A DNA stretch of 64,000 nt from Cymodocea nodosa (Eukaryota > Streptophyta > Magnoliopsida > Alismatales > Cymodoceaceae). The stretch lies in the NCBI GenBank assembly GCA_036874045.1, contig JAZBRI010000010.1:4670001-4734000 (forward strand), read 5' to 3'. Every line of letters starts with the position of its first letter. Position 1 is the stretch's first letter. The translations under genes were made by a program, and so were the position numbers. Below, piece after piece: positions 33,480 to 45,404 of this stretch. A model generated the notes under the pieces. The model ran no database searches and was not told where the DNA came from. It saw only the letters and a program-made list of their open reading frames with translations.

Positions 33480-35916
33480 TCAGTATGTATGTCTATATCT
33501 ATACCTGTATGTATTTCTCTATGTATACATTGTTATATATCTGTATGTTGCTGTGTTTCTGTAAATTCTATGGATTGTTGCTGTGTTTGCCGAACTTGTT
33601 GTTGTTGTTGTCTAAGGATAGGTGTATCTGCCGCTTGGTATTTTTGGAGTTCCTTTGCAGAGAAAGATCATGACTTTAATATTTTCTATGGCCAAGGTGT
33701 AATATCTGTTTGACTTGCCACAATTCTCAAAATTGTATCACCATAAAATAATTTACTTTGCAAATGTAAGATATGAGAAACAAAAATATCATACCAGTTC
33801 ACCTATATATGGTTGATTAATGTGTATGTAGCATAAAGACAACATCTGCCAACTTCTGCCCCATGACCAAACCTCTAAAACAATGTAGCATGCAATATTT
33901 TTGCAATAAAACGTGCTTGGCCATTTAAGTCATTTAGTAATGTCAATGGTTTGTTGGCAGTTGGATCTTTGGCTAAACTTGTAATGTCTCATCCCAATCG
34001 ATAAACCTATTTTCTTTCTGATAATTTAACTCCTTCATTTTTCAAACCAAGTACCTGATGAAGTAAATCTGGAGTTAAATATATGTCATTTTCTTGTATA
34101 TTAGAAACAGGAATACCTTCTTCCACTGTTAAGTTTGAGTAAAAACAACTGAGAAGTTCGGGTATAGCAAGATGGCCTAGCTGTTGTGGAAATAGAGTCA
34201 ACAAGCCTTGAAATTCAAATAGTTCACATATGTGTGCCATCCCTTCAAACTTAACTGGTCTTAAATATAAAACTGTAAAAGTTTTATATGTCTGAAATTT
34301 GTCATAACAGGAATTATTTCTGAACCATAATAGTGTATTTGCATCTAAACTCTGTTCAAGATTAGGTATTTTCCTATCATGATGTTCTGATCTGGGACTT
34401 GTTTCAATATTATCAACAACATCTATATTGTCAAATCTTTCAGAACTGGTGGAATTTCTATGAAAACTAGTATAAATGTCTGAAATATTTGTTATTGTCG
34501 TATCAATAATCTGCTGAATTTCTTCTGTTTGTTCTTCTGGAAACATTTCAGTAGCAATAGTCTTTGTAACAATCTGTATATCAACAACCTGTATATCTAT
34601 ATGTGATCTATACAACTGTCTCTGTATGAGAGAATGTTCTATATTTGTCTGTAGAATAGAATCATCCTGTATTTCTGAAATTTGTATATGTGAGACATTG
34701 GTAGTATCATATTCTATTTGTAACTGTGTATGTTGTTGATTATATACATTTATTAACAAGTATACGATATATTGTAACAGACATAACCATACATATAAAG
34801 TATAGTATAAGCAACTGTACCAAAATTCAAAAGTCTTTGTTCGAGATACACTAAGAGGAATAATATCTGTACATTCCTCTTTAGATGAAATATCTTCAAA
34901 ATTCATAGACTCAGTGTCTACGTCATCAATAATATCATCAAATTTGATATCATCTATATATATATCATCAAAATTTCCTACATTCTCACTTTCCGTAGGA
35001 AAAGAATTTTTGCTTGCAGCATTGTGTGAAAAACTATCCATTGTATTAAAAGATACATTATGCACTAATGTGACACAATACCTTAGAGTATATGCTTGTA
35101 AGCCAATATTTTTCACATCTGCTGGGATTCCTAACAAAAATGTCTGTCCAGCTTCTGCAATGGAGCATAGTTTTCCATTTTTCACTGATTCTTCTTTTTG
35201 CTGCAATATTCCTTGTACACCTGTAGTTAATTCAAAATATTCAATTGTCTTTTTCTTTTTCTGACTATATGTCTCTAGTGTTTCAGGTTGTTCAAGAGGT
35301 TCTAAAATTGTCTTAATTTCTCCCGTTAAAGGCACCTGCTGTCTTGATGGTCCTTCACCATGATGCTTAGGTGGTAATAATGGAATATAGAGTTTTAAGC
35401 TCTCCACCTTTGCCATTTTGAGTTGATAAACTCTTTGTCCTTCACTTCGAAGGCCCATTTTGCTAATGGCAGTTTTCTATTCATCAATATACTGTTTAAT
35501 ATCATCTAAAATAGCTGGGGGAAAATAATGTTGGGAATACAATGATTGTTATTCCTTGTTTGCATTTTCGATCATTGGTCCCCACTTCTTTCCATAATAA
35601 GTGATAGACTGTACCGATGTCTCTAGTACATGTCCAGAACTTACAACCACAGGTTTAGGTTGTAAATTTCTTTTCCATAAATGCAATGCGGAAAGTTCTA
35701 TCTGTTTTAGTCTAAACTGTGTTTCAGCATAATTTGGAATAAATTTCCAACAGAAATTTTTCTCATCTTGAACAGCTTTTCTGATTTCGTGTAGTACTTT
35801 GTTTGAAAAAGTGTACCTGGAGTTAATATCGTTGATTTCATTCTGCATTTCCTAAAGTTCTAGCTCTCTTTTATGCACTTAGGTCATTCTACCACGTCCT
35901 CTTCCACATCCTGACA
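33480..35916 (-). pseudogene. Post-pol ORF of copia D (same domain as gypsy ORF)
   Basis: Begins near 35916 with an RG-rich start (MSGCGRGRGRM). Stops follow within 30 codons, then two open pieces (35848-35549; 35458-34007) and a degraded C-terminal part to 33480. The N-terminal part is helical and charged and the middle is Ile/Thr/Ser-rich. The C-terminal domain has ELFEFQGLL, LLSCFYSNLT, LLHQVLGLKNEGV and, in the degraded part, a LFYGD match. These are the landmarks of the gypsy ORF at 9143-11303, in the same order. Sireviruses often carry an env-like ORF here. No transmembrane segment is convincing. Function unknown. Confidence 0.75.
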
Positions 35917-36189
35917 TTGTTGATTAATCTTCGCTTTGCACTATAGAACTTAGTGGAAGGAAAGATTTTGAAGCTAGGGTTTTACCAAGGTAGAAACACG
36001 AAAGGTTGTTAGGAAAACATTCATAACTCTTCGAGTTTATAAATGGACAAATAGATTCAATCATTGAAATCATAAATATAAGATCCGTTACCGATAAATA
36101 ACTCGAGTGCTTGCAATAACTGTACAAGTTTTACAACCAACAATTGCAGAATACTTAGCGTAATTGTGCATATAAAGAAAATAACTTCA

Positions 36190-36840
36190 GGCTAAGTGAA
36201 AAAGTGAGAAAACTCGAAGACTTATGATAACTGTTCGATATTCTCGAAGGAATAGGTGTGAAAACTCGAAGATTTAAACATAACTGTTCGAGTTTCGACT
36301 GAAACATTATAAAGCAGTGAAATTCAACACGTGCACAATTTGAACTTAAGGTGTTCAAAAAGTTTCGGAGACTTATAAACCTAACTATCCGATACTCAGG
36401 TGCATTTTGGAGAGTTACAGATAACCTTCCGAAAGATAACTTAAGTCAATCGTCCAGATCATGACATGTGTACTTAAGCAGTTTTATAATAAAGAGATGT
36501 TTCGGACAGTTACAAATCTAACTTTCCGATGCCCAGACGCATTTCGGAAAGTTATAGATAACTTACCGAAAATCCACTTAAGTCATGCATTATGGTTTCG
36601 ACACGTGTACTTCAGGAAATAATAAAATAGTCTATTGAACGTTTTAAAACACAATTGTCTGATACTTGTAATATAACTTGCCGAAACAATAGAAAATTTG
36701 GATACTTAAGAATTAAAATACTTGCAAGTCACCGATAGTTTAGGAATGTACTTAATTAAGGTGTATTTCCTGAAATTATGCAGATTCTTTCATGAAAACA
36801 TATAATAGTTCACAAGTTATGAATTATTATATGAGAAATT
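36190..36840 (-). promoter_or_regulatory. Athila-type U3 segment with dyads inside copia D
   Basis: 36360-36840 aligns along its length with the U3 part of the Athila LTR (18230-18720): CGGAGACTTA...TAACTATCCG, CACTTAAGTCA, GGTTTCGACACGTGTACTTC, GGATACTTAAGAAT and ATGCAGATTCTTTCAT, in the same order and orientation. 36190-36330 adds GTTCG-arm dyads. It lies 0.3-0.9 kb upstream of the post-pol ORF start. A promoter role is inferred. Confidence 0.7.
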
Positions 36841-37944
36841 GCTCCCCCTACATAAATGTAGTGTAAATAATCTATGGCATACTTAATCGGGGTTGCCAAG
36901 CCGTAAGTAGAGTTGGCTTAAAAAGGTCAAAAAGCTTACTTAAAGAGGATGCTAAGCCTTAAATAGATTTGAGTCTCTCTTTTTTTTCTTTTTTTTCTTT
37001 TTAATTTGAATGAAATACAAAAATAAGTAGTAGAGTTAACAATTTAGACTTTCTGGCTTTTATCTTATTCAGTTTACAAAAGATAATTCATAGAGATATA
37101 CCTACAGAAACTTAAAAGATTTCAATAATGAGTACACAACTTAAGACAAATAAATATCGTACATTATGTGTAAAGAGTAGATAATAACAAAAATAACAAG
37201 GATTATATGCACAAATTATGTCAGGATTGTTATAACACCTTGAAAGATAAATTAAGCTTGAGTACATTGCCCCCTTTTTCTTTTTTCTTTTTTTATTATT
37301 TATATTCATATATATATATATTATGTATTACCTCCCACAATATCATCTTTTTACGTGATCATAATCCCTTGCATAGGGGAAATATAACTAGTTACTCAAT
37401 GACAAGTGAGAACAGGTAATTTTTTTTTATTTTTAAATATAATCTGAATTACTTGCAAAATGAGTTTTCAGTCAGCACATCCCAAACGAATTGGTTTAAG
37501 TGACTAGGGTTTAAGATCCCCCAACGGACTAAATTACTCAAGTAATTACAGACAAAAAATAAACAAAAATAAAACAAGGTAGTAAATTAAATTAGAGGCA
37601 ACTGCAAGACTTAATTTTTTTAACAGAATGTTAATAACTTTCCTTTAATAAAAAGTACATACTTTCTATGTATTTTCCTGTTAAAATCTCTGTAATAGTA
37701 TATACATAAGTAACAAAAATATAGTTGGCACTCACATTGAATCAAATTAACTATTCCTTAAGTAATCTTTTCTGAATTTTTCTTAAATAAATTGACTTCA
37801 ATAAAAATCAATATTTCATAAATTCTTAACTACCAGAAAATTGTAATTAAAAAAAAAATGTTATTTTGTTTTTTTTTTTAATAAAAAAGACATTAAATTC
37901 TAAAACTAGCTTATAACAAACCAAAATACAATGAACAGGACCAT
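36841..37944 (-). other. Pol to post-pol spacer in D, with internal purine tract
   Basis: Noncoding and AT-rich, with T-runs at 36975-37003 and 37270-37296. A purine run (AGGGGGAG on the minus strand) at 36842-36849 has a counterpart in E at 44846-44855, also between pol and the post-pol ORF. The pol-proximal end is shared with D2 from 53323. Confidence 0.5.
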
Positions 37945-39597
37945 TTAAATATTAGATAACCTACAGATACCAAGTTCTAATCGTAATTTTGAGAATGTAT
38001 TTTCATCTAAGGGTTTTGTAAATAGATCTGCTAATTGTTCTGTGGTAGGAACAAAATTTAATACTATTTTTCCTTTTATAACATTATCCCTTAGAAAATG
38101 ATGACGAACTTCTATATGTTTTGCTCGTGAATGTAAGACAAGATTTTTAGATAAACTTATTGTAGAACTACTATCATAGAAAATCTTAGTTGGTTCATAG
38201 TTTAAATTAAAATCTTTTAAGGTTTCTCTAATCCACAGGATTTGAGCACAACAAAGTGCAGCAGCTATATATTAAGCTTCAGTTGTAGATAATGCTACAC
38301 AATTTTGCTTTTTGCTAAACCATGACACTAAAGAATTACCTAACAATTGACAAGTGCCACTGGTGCTTTTTCTTTCAGACTTACATCTTGCAAAATCAGC
38401 ATCACTATAACCTACTAAGTTTAAAGAACTGTATTTAAAGTAAAACAGTCCGAAATTGATGGTTCTGAATAGATATTTAAAAATTCGTTTAACAACAAGT
38501 AGGTGTGATTCCTTAGGATTTGATTGATATCTAGCACAAGTACACACACTAAACATAATATCTGGTCGGTTAGCTGTTAAATAGAGTAATGAACCAATCA
38601 TACTTCTATATTGTTTTACATCTATAGTTTTTCCAGAGTCATCTTTATCCAACTTGGTGATAGTACTCATTGGTGTATTCTTTGTTTTAGTGTTGTCTAA
38701 ACCAAACCTCTTTAATAAATCTTGAGTATATTTTTGTTGTGAAATAAAAGTACCCTCATCTAATTGCTTAATTTGTAAGCCTAGGAAAAATGATAGTTCA
38801 CCCAACATACTCATTTCAAATTGATTAGTCATGTCTTTCGAAAAGGATTCAACTAATTTATCATTTGTTGCTCCAAATATGATGTCATCTACATAGATTT
38901 GAACTACTAATATATCTTTTTCGATCTTCTTGATAAAAAAAGTGTGATCTGCCTTTCCCGTAGAATACCCTTTTTCCATAACAAATTTAGATAATCTTTC
39001 ATACCAAGACCTAGGAGCTTGTTTAAGGCCATATAGTGCCTTCTTAAGCTTGTAAATATACTCAGGATGTTTTGAATGTTCAAAACCTAGAGGTTGTTTT
39101 ACATACACTTCTTCTTTTATATATCCATTTAAAAAAGTAGTCTTAACATCCATTTGATATAATTTGAAATCCATATAACAAGCATATGCTAACAAAATTT
39201 GTATTGATTCTAGTCTAGCAACAGGAGCAAATGTTTCATCATAGTCAATTCCTTCCTCTTGCTTGTAACCTTGAGCAACTAATCTAGCTTTGTTTTTAAC
39301 TATATGTCCATCTTGATCTACTTTGTTTCTAAATACCCACCTTGTTCCTATTATGGATTGATTTTCAAGTGGTGGAACTAGATCCCATACCTCATTTCTT
39401 ATAAATTGATTTAGCTCATCTTGCATAGCTAAAAACCAAAATTCATCTTCTAAGGCATCTTCAATTTTCTTAGGTTCTAGTAAAGAAACAAATGAATAAG
39501 CACCATAAATCTTGACTACTGATGACCTAGTCCTAACTCCTTGATTAGGATCACCTATTATCTGATCAATAGGATGAGATGAAGCATAATGCCAATT
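37945..39597 (-). pseudogene. pol: RT and RNase H of copia D
   Basis: Open from 39426 to 38275: [65 protein letters not shown], catalytic [10 protein letters not shown], then RNase H with [18 protein letters not shown] and [18 protein letters not shown] at 38272-38274 follows TEA, where E has Glu (KAEY). The reading resumes through CDSS-like and HFLRDNVIKG motifs to the terminal LGICRL. The same TAA is present in D2. Confidence 0.87.
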
Positions 39598-41040
39598 TCA
39601 ATGTTGTTCCATATTTTCTATAGGTATGACATTATTTTCTTCTAAATTTTCATCATTCAAACTTAGATTTCTTATTCCATCAGATAATCTATCAATTTCT
39701 CTATCAACATCATTTGGTACTATTTCTGGGAGAATTTCTGAATCAAAGTTTTCAACATGTCTTAAATCCAAATGAGAATTTTCATGAAATTTCACATGCA
39801 GGGTTTCCTCAATGGTTTTTGTTGATTTATTATAAACTCTATATGCTTTACTTCTAATGGAATAACCAACAAAAATCCCTTCATCTGATTTGGCTTTAAA
39901 TTTGTCTCTTCGTTCCTTAGTGTTTAAAATAAAACACTTACAACCAAAGGGTTTTAAATAACTTATTTTGGGAACCCTATTATACCATATCTCATAAGGA
40001 GTTTCATCTAAAATTGGTCTTAGATGTACTCTATTTATAACATAGCATGCTGTATGAACTGCTTCTGCCTAGAGAAAAAGGGGTAACTTATTCTCATTTA
40101 ACATGGTTCTGGACATTTCCTGAAGTGATCTGTTCTTTCGTTCTACTATCCCATTTTGTGAAGGAGCTCTTGGAAATGAGTACCTATGATCTATGCCTAA
40201 TTCTTCACAAAAGGTGTCCATTTGATTATTATCAAATTCTATACCATGATCACTCCTATGCTTTTGAATTTTAACATTTTGCTCATTCTGAACTTTATTA
40301 CAGAATATCTTAAATATTTCAAAAACTTCAGTTTTATTAGCTAGAAAATAGACCCAAGTAAATCTAGAATAGTCATCAACTAGTACAAAAGCATAATATT
40401 TACCTCCTAGACTGGTTGTTCTAGTAGGTCCAAATAAATCCATATGCACTAGTTCTAATACTCTTTTGCTTGTTATTTCATTTAAGCCTTTAAAGGATGT
40501 TTTATGTAATTTACCTAGTTGACACACATCACACATAAACTCTTTCGAGTACTTAACACTAGGTAAACCTCTAACTAGATTCTTTTTAGACATCTTTTGT
40601 AATAATTTTAAGTTTGAGTGTCCTAGCCTTCTATGCCATAAATGACTTCATCCGATTTTGCAATTAAGCAAGCATTGTCTTTAATAATATCAAAAGGCAA
40701 ATTTAGAATACAAATAGATCCTTTCTTGTATGTAGTGAATAAAATTTCATTTGTAGTCATGTCCATAATTTTACAGGAATCTTTTTCAAAAATTACTCTA
40801 TAAATCTTCATTAAAACAGGAACACTCAATAAATTAAAACCTAAGTTTTCAACTAATAAGACATCATTTATAAAATATTTCTTAGTTACCTGAACCTTGC
40901 CAGACCCAAGGATATTTGTTTTGCTTTTATTTCCAAAGGTAACTTGTCCGTTCTTGGTCTTTGTTATTTCTATAAGTAATCGTATATCTCTAGTCATGTG
41001 GCTAGATGCTCTACTGTCCATTATCCATTTTGATTTGTGT
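39598..41040 (-). pseudogene. pol: Protease and integrase of copia D
   Basis: Protease motif MDSRASSHMT (DSG changed to DSR) at 41021, then the pre-integrase region, a stop near 40623, and integrase with CDVCQLGKLHK, MDLFGPTRT, SDHGIEFDN and IVERKNRS (DDE residues present). A TAG at 40069-40071 replaces the Trp that E keeps in NLWAEVV; D2 has the same TAG. The C-terminal part runs to 39598 ([22 protein letters not shown]). Confidence 0.83.
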
Positions 41041-41053
41041 ACCTACAAAACAG

Positions 41054-43044
41054 TCAAAAAGAGATTTTATCTCTTGGAACCCATTTTTGAGTGGGTCCAA
41101 GAATTTTAGAGAGAGTCATATCAAAATAATCCATATTTTTAGACTTCAACTTATCTATTTTTTGATAATTATTTTTGCGTTTCTTTCTCTTAGTGTTATA
41201 ATTATCAAAACATTTATCTCCATGTAAACCAAAGTTGAAATTTTCATTTCTGACATTATTTGATTTCCAATATCCGATATTCTTTAAATATGAAGAAAAT
41301 TGATCAAGAATATTAAAATTCTCAAATGTCTTAGCTTGATTCTTCTGAAGATTTCTTTTGAAATTCTTGCATCGTGTGCTTTCATTTATATGCTGCATTT
41401 CATCAATTTGCACATATTTTTCTCCCTTTTTGATTACAGATGGAATAGTTTTTCTCTTACTATTCTTAATATTGGAAATAAAGAGATTATTTTTAGCAGT
41501 ACCATCATGCAATATATAATTTTCAGAAGATGTATCGTGTAAACCAATACCATGTTTTTCTACATTTGATATTTTACTACTGAGTTCATTTGTTAAAGTT
41601 TGACTATTATTCCATTTACTTAATATAGCCTTTTGATCGCAGACTTTAATCTTTAGCACATCAATTTCTGAATTTAAATCATTAATAGTCAGTTCCAGTT
41701 TTTCAATTTCACAGATCATTTTCTTCTTATCAGTAATTAAATTTTCATAATCAGCATGCAATTTTCTTTCTGCAGTAGTGAACTTTAAAATTTTCTGTGC
41801 ATGCCTTTGATTTTCTTCTTTAAATTTATTTAACGTAGAGTTCAAAAAATCAATCTTATTTTCAGATTCATCAAGCATTTTCCTAGTGTCCTTTCTTTCT
41901 ATTTTGACTTTCTTATATTTTTTGGCTAGTCTATTGTATTCAACAAGTAATCCATCAAAACTATCAAAATTAGCATTTTGATCAGAGGATACCTCATTGG
42001 ATTTTTCCTTAAAGCATACATTTGCTAGATTTTCTTCTGAATCTGATGTTGATGAGGATTCATTGTCTGATGTTGAATCCTTTGTTTCTTCACTTTGTGA
42101 AGCTGAAGAGTCATCCCATGTCACTTTAAGCGCTCTTCTCTTTCTGAATTTCTTATTCCTGAAATTCCTCCTCGAATTCTTCTTATCTTTGTTAAGAGAA
42201 CAATTAGTTTGAAAGTGACCCGACCTGTTGCACTTGTAGCATATACTTTTGTCTTTCGTGAATGACTTCTTCTCTATATCTCCAAATGTCTTTGCTGACC
42301 TGAAGTTCCTGTGTTTCTTCAATAGATTTCTAAATTTTCTAGTCGACAACAATAAATCATCGTTAGAATCACTAGTGACTTCTGAGACTTTATCAGCCTC
42401 AAAAGCCAGATCCCTTCTAGGATTTTTCCCTTTTGGATCTAAATGTTGTACTTCATAGGCTGTAAGATTTCCTATGAGATCATCGAGAGTATATGTATTT
42501 AAGTCTTTGGACTCTTCAATAAATGTTGTCTTTTGAGCCCAAATTTTAATTAAAGATCTAAAGATCTTTCTTACCAAGTCTTTTTCCTCGAATTTCTTGC
42601 CTAAAGATTTTAATGAATTTACAATCTCAAGAAAATAGTAAAACATGTCAGAGATACATTCATTTTCGTGCATTTTAAAAAACTCATATTTATGTACTAA
42701 CATATTGATCTTAGATTCCTTGACCTGATTAGTACCTTCGTTGGCAACTTCTAATGCATGCCATATCTCATATGCAGTTTGATATGCAGAAACTTTATTA
42801 AATTGATCATGAGATAAAGCACAAAACAAGATGTCATTCTCTCCTTTTCATCAAAAGTCCAAGTATCATATGGAGTCGTAACTAACACTATAGGATTGCT
42901 AATTATATGCCATAATTTGAAATCGATTGACTGAAAAAATACTTTCATCCTATATTTCCAGTAGCTATAATTGCTACCTTCAAACATAGGAGGACAATTA
43001 GTGGTCTGTCCTTCAGTCATAACTAAGATTTCAGAATTATTCAT
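41054..43044 (-). pseudogene. gag: Gag of copia D
   Basis: Start ATG at 43044. The UBN2-like gag (GSNYSYWKYRMKVFFQS...) is interrupted near 42840 by a 22-nt deletion relative to D2, which shifts the frame; it reopens at 42829. Then come the zinc knuckle CYKCNRSGHFQTNC near 42230, a basic Arg/Lys stretch, a Ser/Glu/Asp-rich segment, and a long coiled coil (41600-41950). Large gags with coiled coils are usual in Sireviruses. The original ran into pol. Confidence 0.82.
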
Positions 43045-43134
43045 TTTAAACAGATGATCCGAAGTAAATGACAGGAAAAACCAATTCCTAAATAGAGAAA
43101 TGAAGGCTTTCGAATGCTTTAAACAGATTAAAAT

Positions 43135-43146
43135 GCTCTGATACCA
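43135..43146 (-). other. Primer-binding site of element D (tRNA-iMet)
   Basis: TGGTATCAGAGC on the minus strand, 2 nt inside the 5' LTR; the classic initiator-Met PBS of plant Ty1/copia elements. Confidence 0.93.
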
Positions 43147-43148
43147 GT

Positions 43149-44354
43149 TGTAGGATCGTTTGTATCACAAGAGGAGGGGTGAATTATGTCTTTAGTAATT
43201 AAACTAGCAGATAAAACAAGAGCATAAAACACTCGTAAATGAAATTCTATTCTTTTATTTCAAGACAGAATTTACAATATCTTTTCAACTCAATTCCCTT
43301 CTTAACGGTTTTGATACAGTAATTTTTGATATACAATTCAAATAGAAAAATAAAGCTCTTTTTCAAAACTAATTTTGAATTGTATAAAACCTGATCTTTA
43401 TGCACATAGCTCTTTTCTTTCTCTTTGCTTAGCTTCTGTATCTCTTCTTCTCTAGTTGTCGAATTTCCAAACTTCTTGCGTTTGCAGCTCCTTTTATAAA
43501 ATTGCTTGGAATTTTGAACTTCTTCTGATGTTGGAGAACTTTTCAGAATATGAATATTCAAACTTAACTTTTCAGTTAGGGATCCAGATTGAATATTCAG
43601 ACTTGGTTTTTGAGATTGGGATCCTCTGTTGTAATGTAGCTCGTACTCTCTATTTGTAGTCGAACTCTCTTGTCTTTCACGTTTAGCATGTTCATCCACT
43701 TGATCCACAATCCATAATCCATAATCCACGTACTAATTTTCTCTTTAATCCAAATTACTTTCTATTTAAATTTCCACTTTCTTCACTGACAATCTGAGTT
43801 TCCACGATCTCCACTCGTAGATTCACCGAAATTTTATCTTCCTAGAGTCTTGTAGAATATCTTCTAAGTCTTCGATTTAGTCGAACATTTATCCTTTAAC
43901 TCCTATCAAAACTCGAACACTTATCCTTTAACTCTTCGAGTTCTTGCACCTGCAAAACACGTGACTAAACAAGGAAACTTATCTGTTCGTTAGTCCTTTT
44001 ATAAAACTCGAACAGTTATCTATCCATGCATATAAAAACTCGAACAGTTATCTAACTATTCAATTTTTCATTACCGAACGCACATGGAAAACACGTGACA
44101 ACTTAAAACATTAAAAACACATGTGCGGATAACTTAACTATACGAGTTTTTAACATAAAGTATTTGGCAAAAACGAAACATTAACTATCCGAAAGTTTAA
44201 CTATTGCAAATCTAGCTCTTCAGAAATCTTTAATTTATCCGACATAAAAATGAAACTTTCCGATAATCTGTTAACTATTATACTTAGAGAATATTATGTA
44301 GACTTATTTAAATACGTTAATAAAGCATACATCTTCAAAATTAAATACCTAACA
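43149..44354 (-). repeat. 5' LTR of element D
   Basis: 1.21 kb with TG...CA ends. Close to 31793-33011 and to 58883-59926. It contains the GTTCG-type half-sites and ACACGTGAC (near 44092). Confidence 0.92.
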
Positions 44355-44359
44355 AGCCT
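44355..44359. repeat. Target-site duplication of element D, right (AGCCT)
   Basis: Identical to 31788-31792. Confidence 0.9.
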
Positions 44360-45404
44360 CTTCTACTTGAGCAGATAGGTATATAATGATTGTTGTCTTG
44401 AAAAAGGATTCTTTTAATCTAGCAACCTAAGGTCCTAATCTGACCTAGGATTGTTGATTGAAAGCTCATTACAGAGGTACATTAGAAAGGTCTTGTATGA
44501 TTCAAGCTTTTCAAACTAACTTTTAAAGAAAATTATCTATAGTTACTGTTTTGAAAAGATAAAAGTTATTTCACAAATATGACTATTGATTTGTTGAATC
44601 TAAACTAGTACTTTTGAAAATGTTTATTTGAGATACATTTCTTTATTCTCCTTGTGTTAATCTTATTAAGTTTAAAATTATGTTTTGATTCATATACAGT
44701 TGGAGTTGATTCTAGAAATCTTTCTTGATGAATTTAGGATAACGGAAACTTTCTAAAAAGAAAAATTTAAAGTATAGTTATAATTAACACCTATTTTATA
44801 CAAGTATATTTTGTATGTTATTGAATATATTTGAAGTATATTTGTAGGGGGAGGAATTACAATGTCCAAAACAGATTAATATCATTTAGAAGATAAATCT
44901 TAGTTAATCTGAGTTTAGTCCTCTTAAGATCTTAATGAAACAATTTAATAGACAAACAAACTATTTTAGGTTCTTAGAAAGAATATTAGAATAGTTTACA
45001 ATGTTTTCAAGATAATGTTTTATATAAGTTACTTATAGCGTGTATGTTGTTTTCAGAAGCTTTTAGTTGAAAACATCTGAAACTTGCTTTTTAGTCAAGT
45101 ATACTAATTAGATGTTATGTTATGTAAGGTAACGTGTAAAACTACCTCTAGACAGTGTTTTACTCGTTAGGTTAGGTAACTCAATGAGTTATGCTTATTT
45201 TTTCAGGTACCTCGATTGAATAAACTTTATTCAATATTCATTTAAAACCCAAACCCGACTAATATACTTGTTAAGTTATTCTACAAAAACCCTATTTAAA
45301 CACTTATTACATAGGAACTTAGGTTATCTTGTAACATCTTTCTGAAAATCTTTCCCACTTATTCCTATAACCACATGCGACGATTTATTCAAAGTTCTAC
45401 AAAG
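44360..45404 (+). other. Spacer of E with internal purine tract and half-sites
   Basis: Noncoding. Purine run AGGGGGAGGA at 44846-44855, matching the internal tract of D. Near 45130-45200 are an AACGTGT site and GGTAACTCAATGAGTTA, one dyad-like motif, 200-270 bp before the ORF. Confidence 0.5.

Larger units (their letters stand above)
31793..44354 (-). mobile_element. Sirevirus-like Ty1/copia element D, 12.6 kb
   Basis: Complete structure on the minus strand: 5' LTR 44354-43149, initiator-Met PBS, gag, protease, integrase, RT, RNase H, a long spacer with Athila-type U3 DNA, a post-pol ORF, tandem polypurine tracts and the 3' LTR 33011-31793. AGCCT is duplicated at both ends. The extra ORF after pol, the long coiled-coil gag, repeated polypurine tracts and palindrome-rich LTRs fit the Sirevirus lineage. 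It inserted into copia E, and its pol has stops. Confidence 0.9.

Noticed and set aside
34914..35264. Plus-strand Ser-rich ORF of 116 codons
   Set aside because: Antisense to the open post-pol ORF of copia D at 34007-35458, which has the convincing domain.
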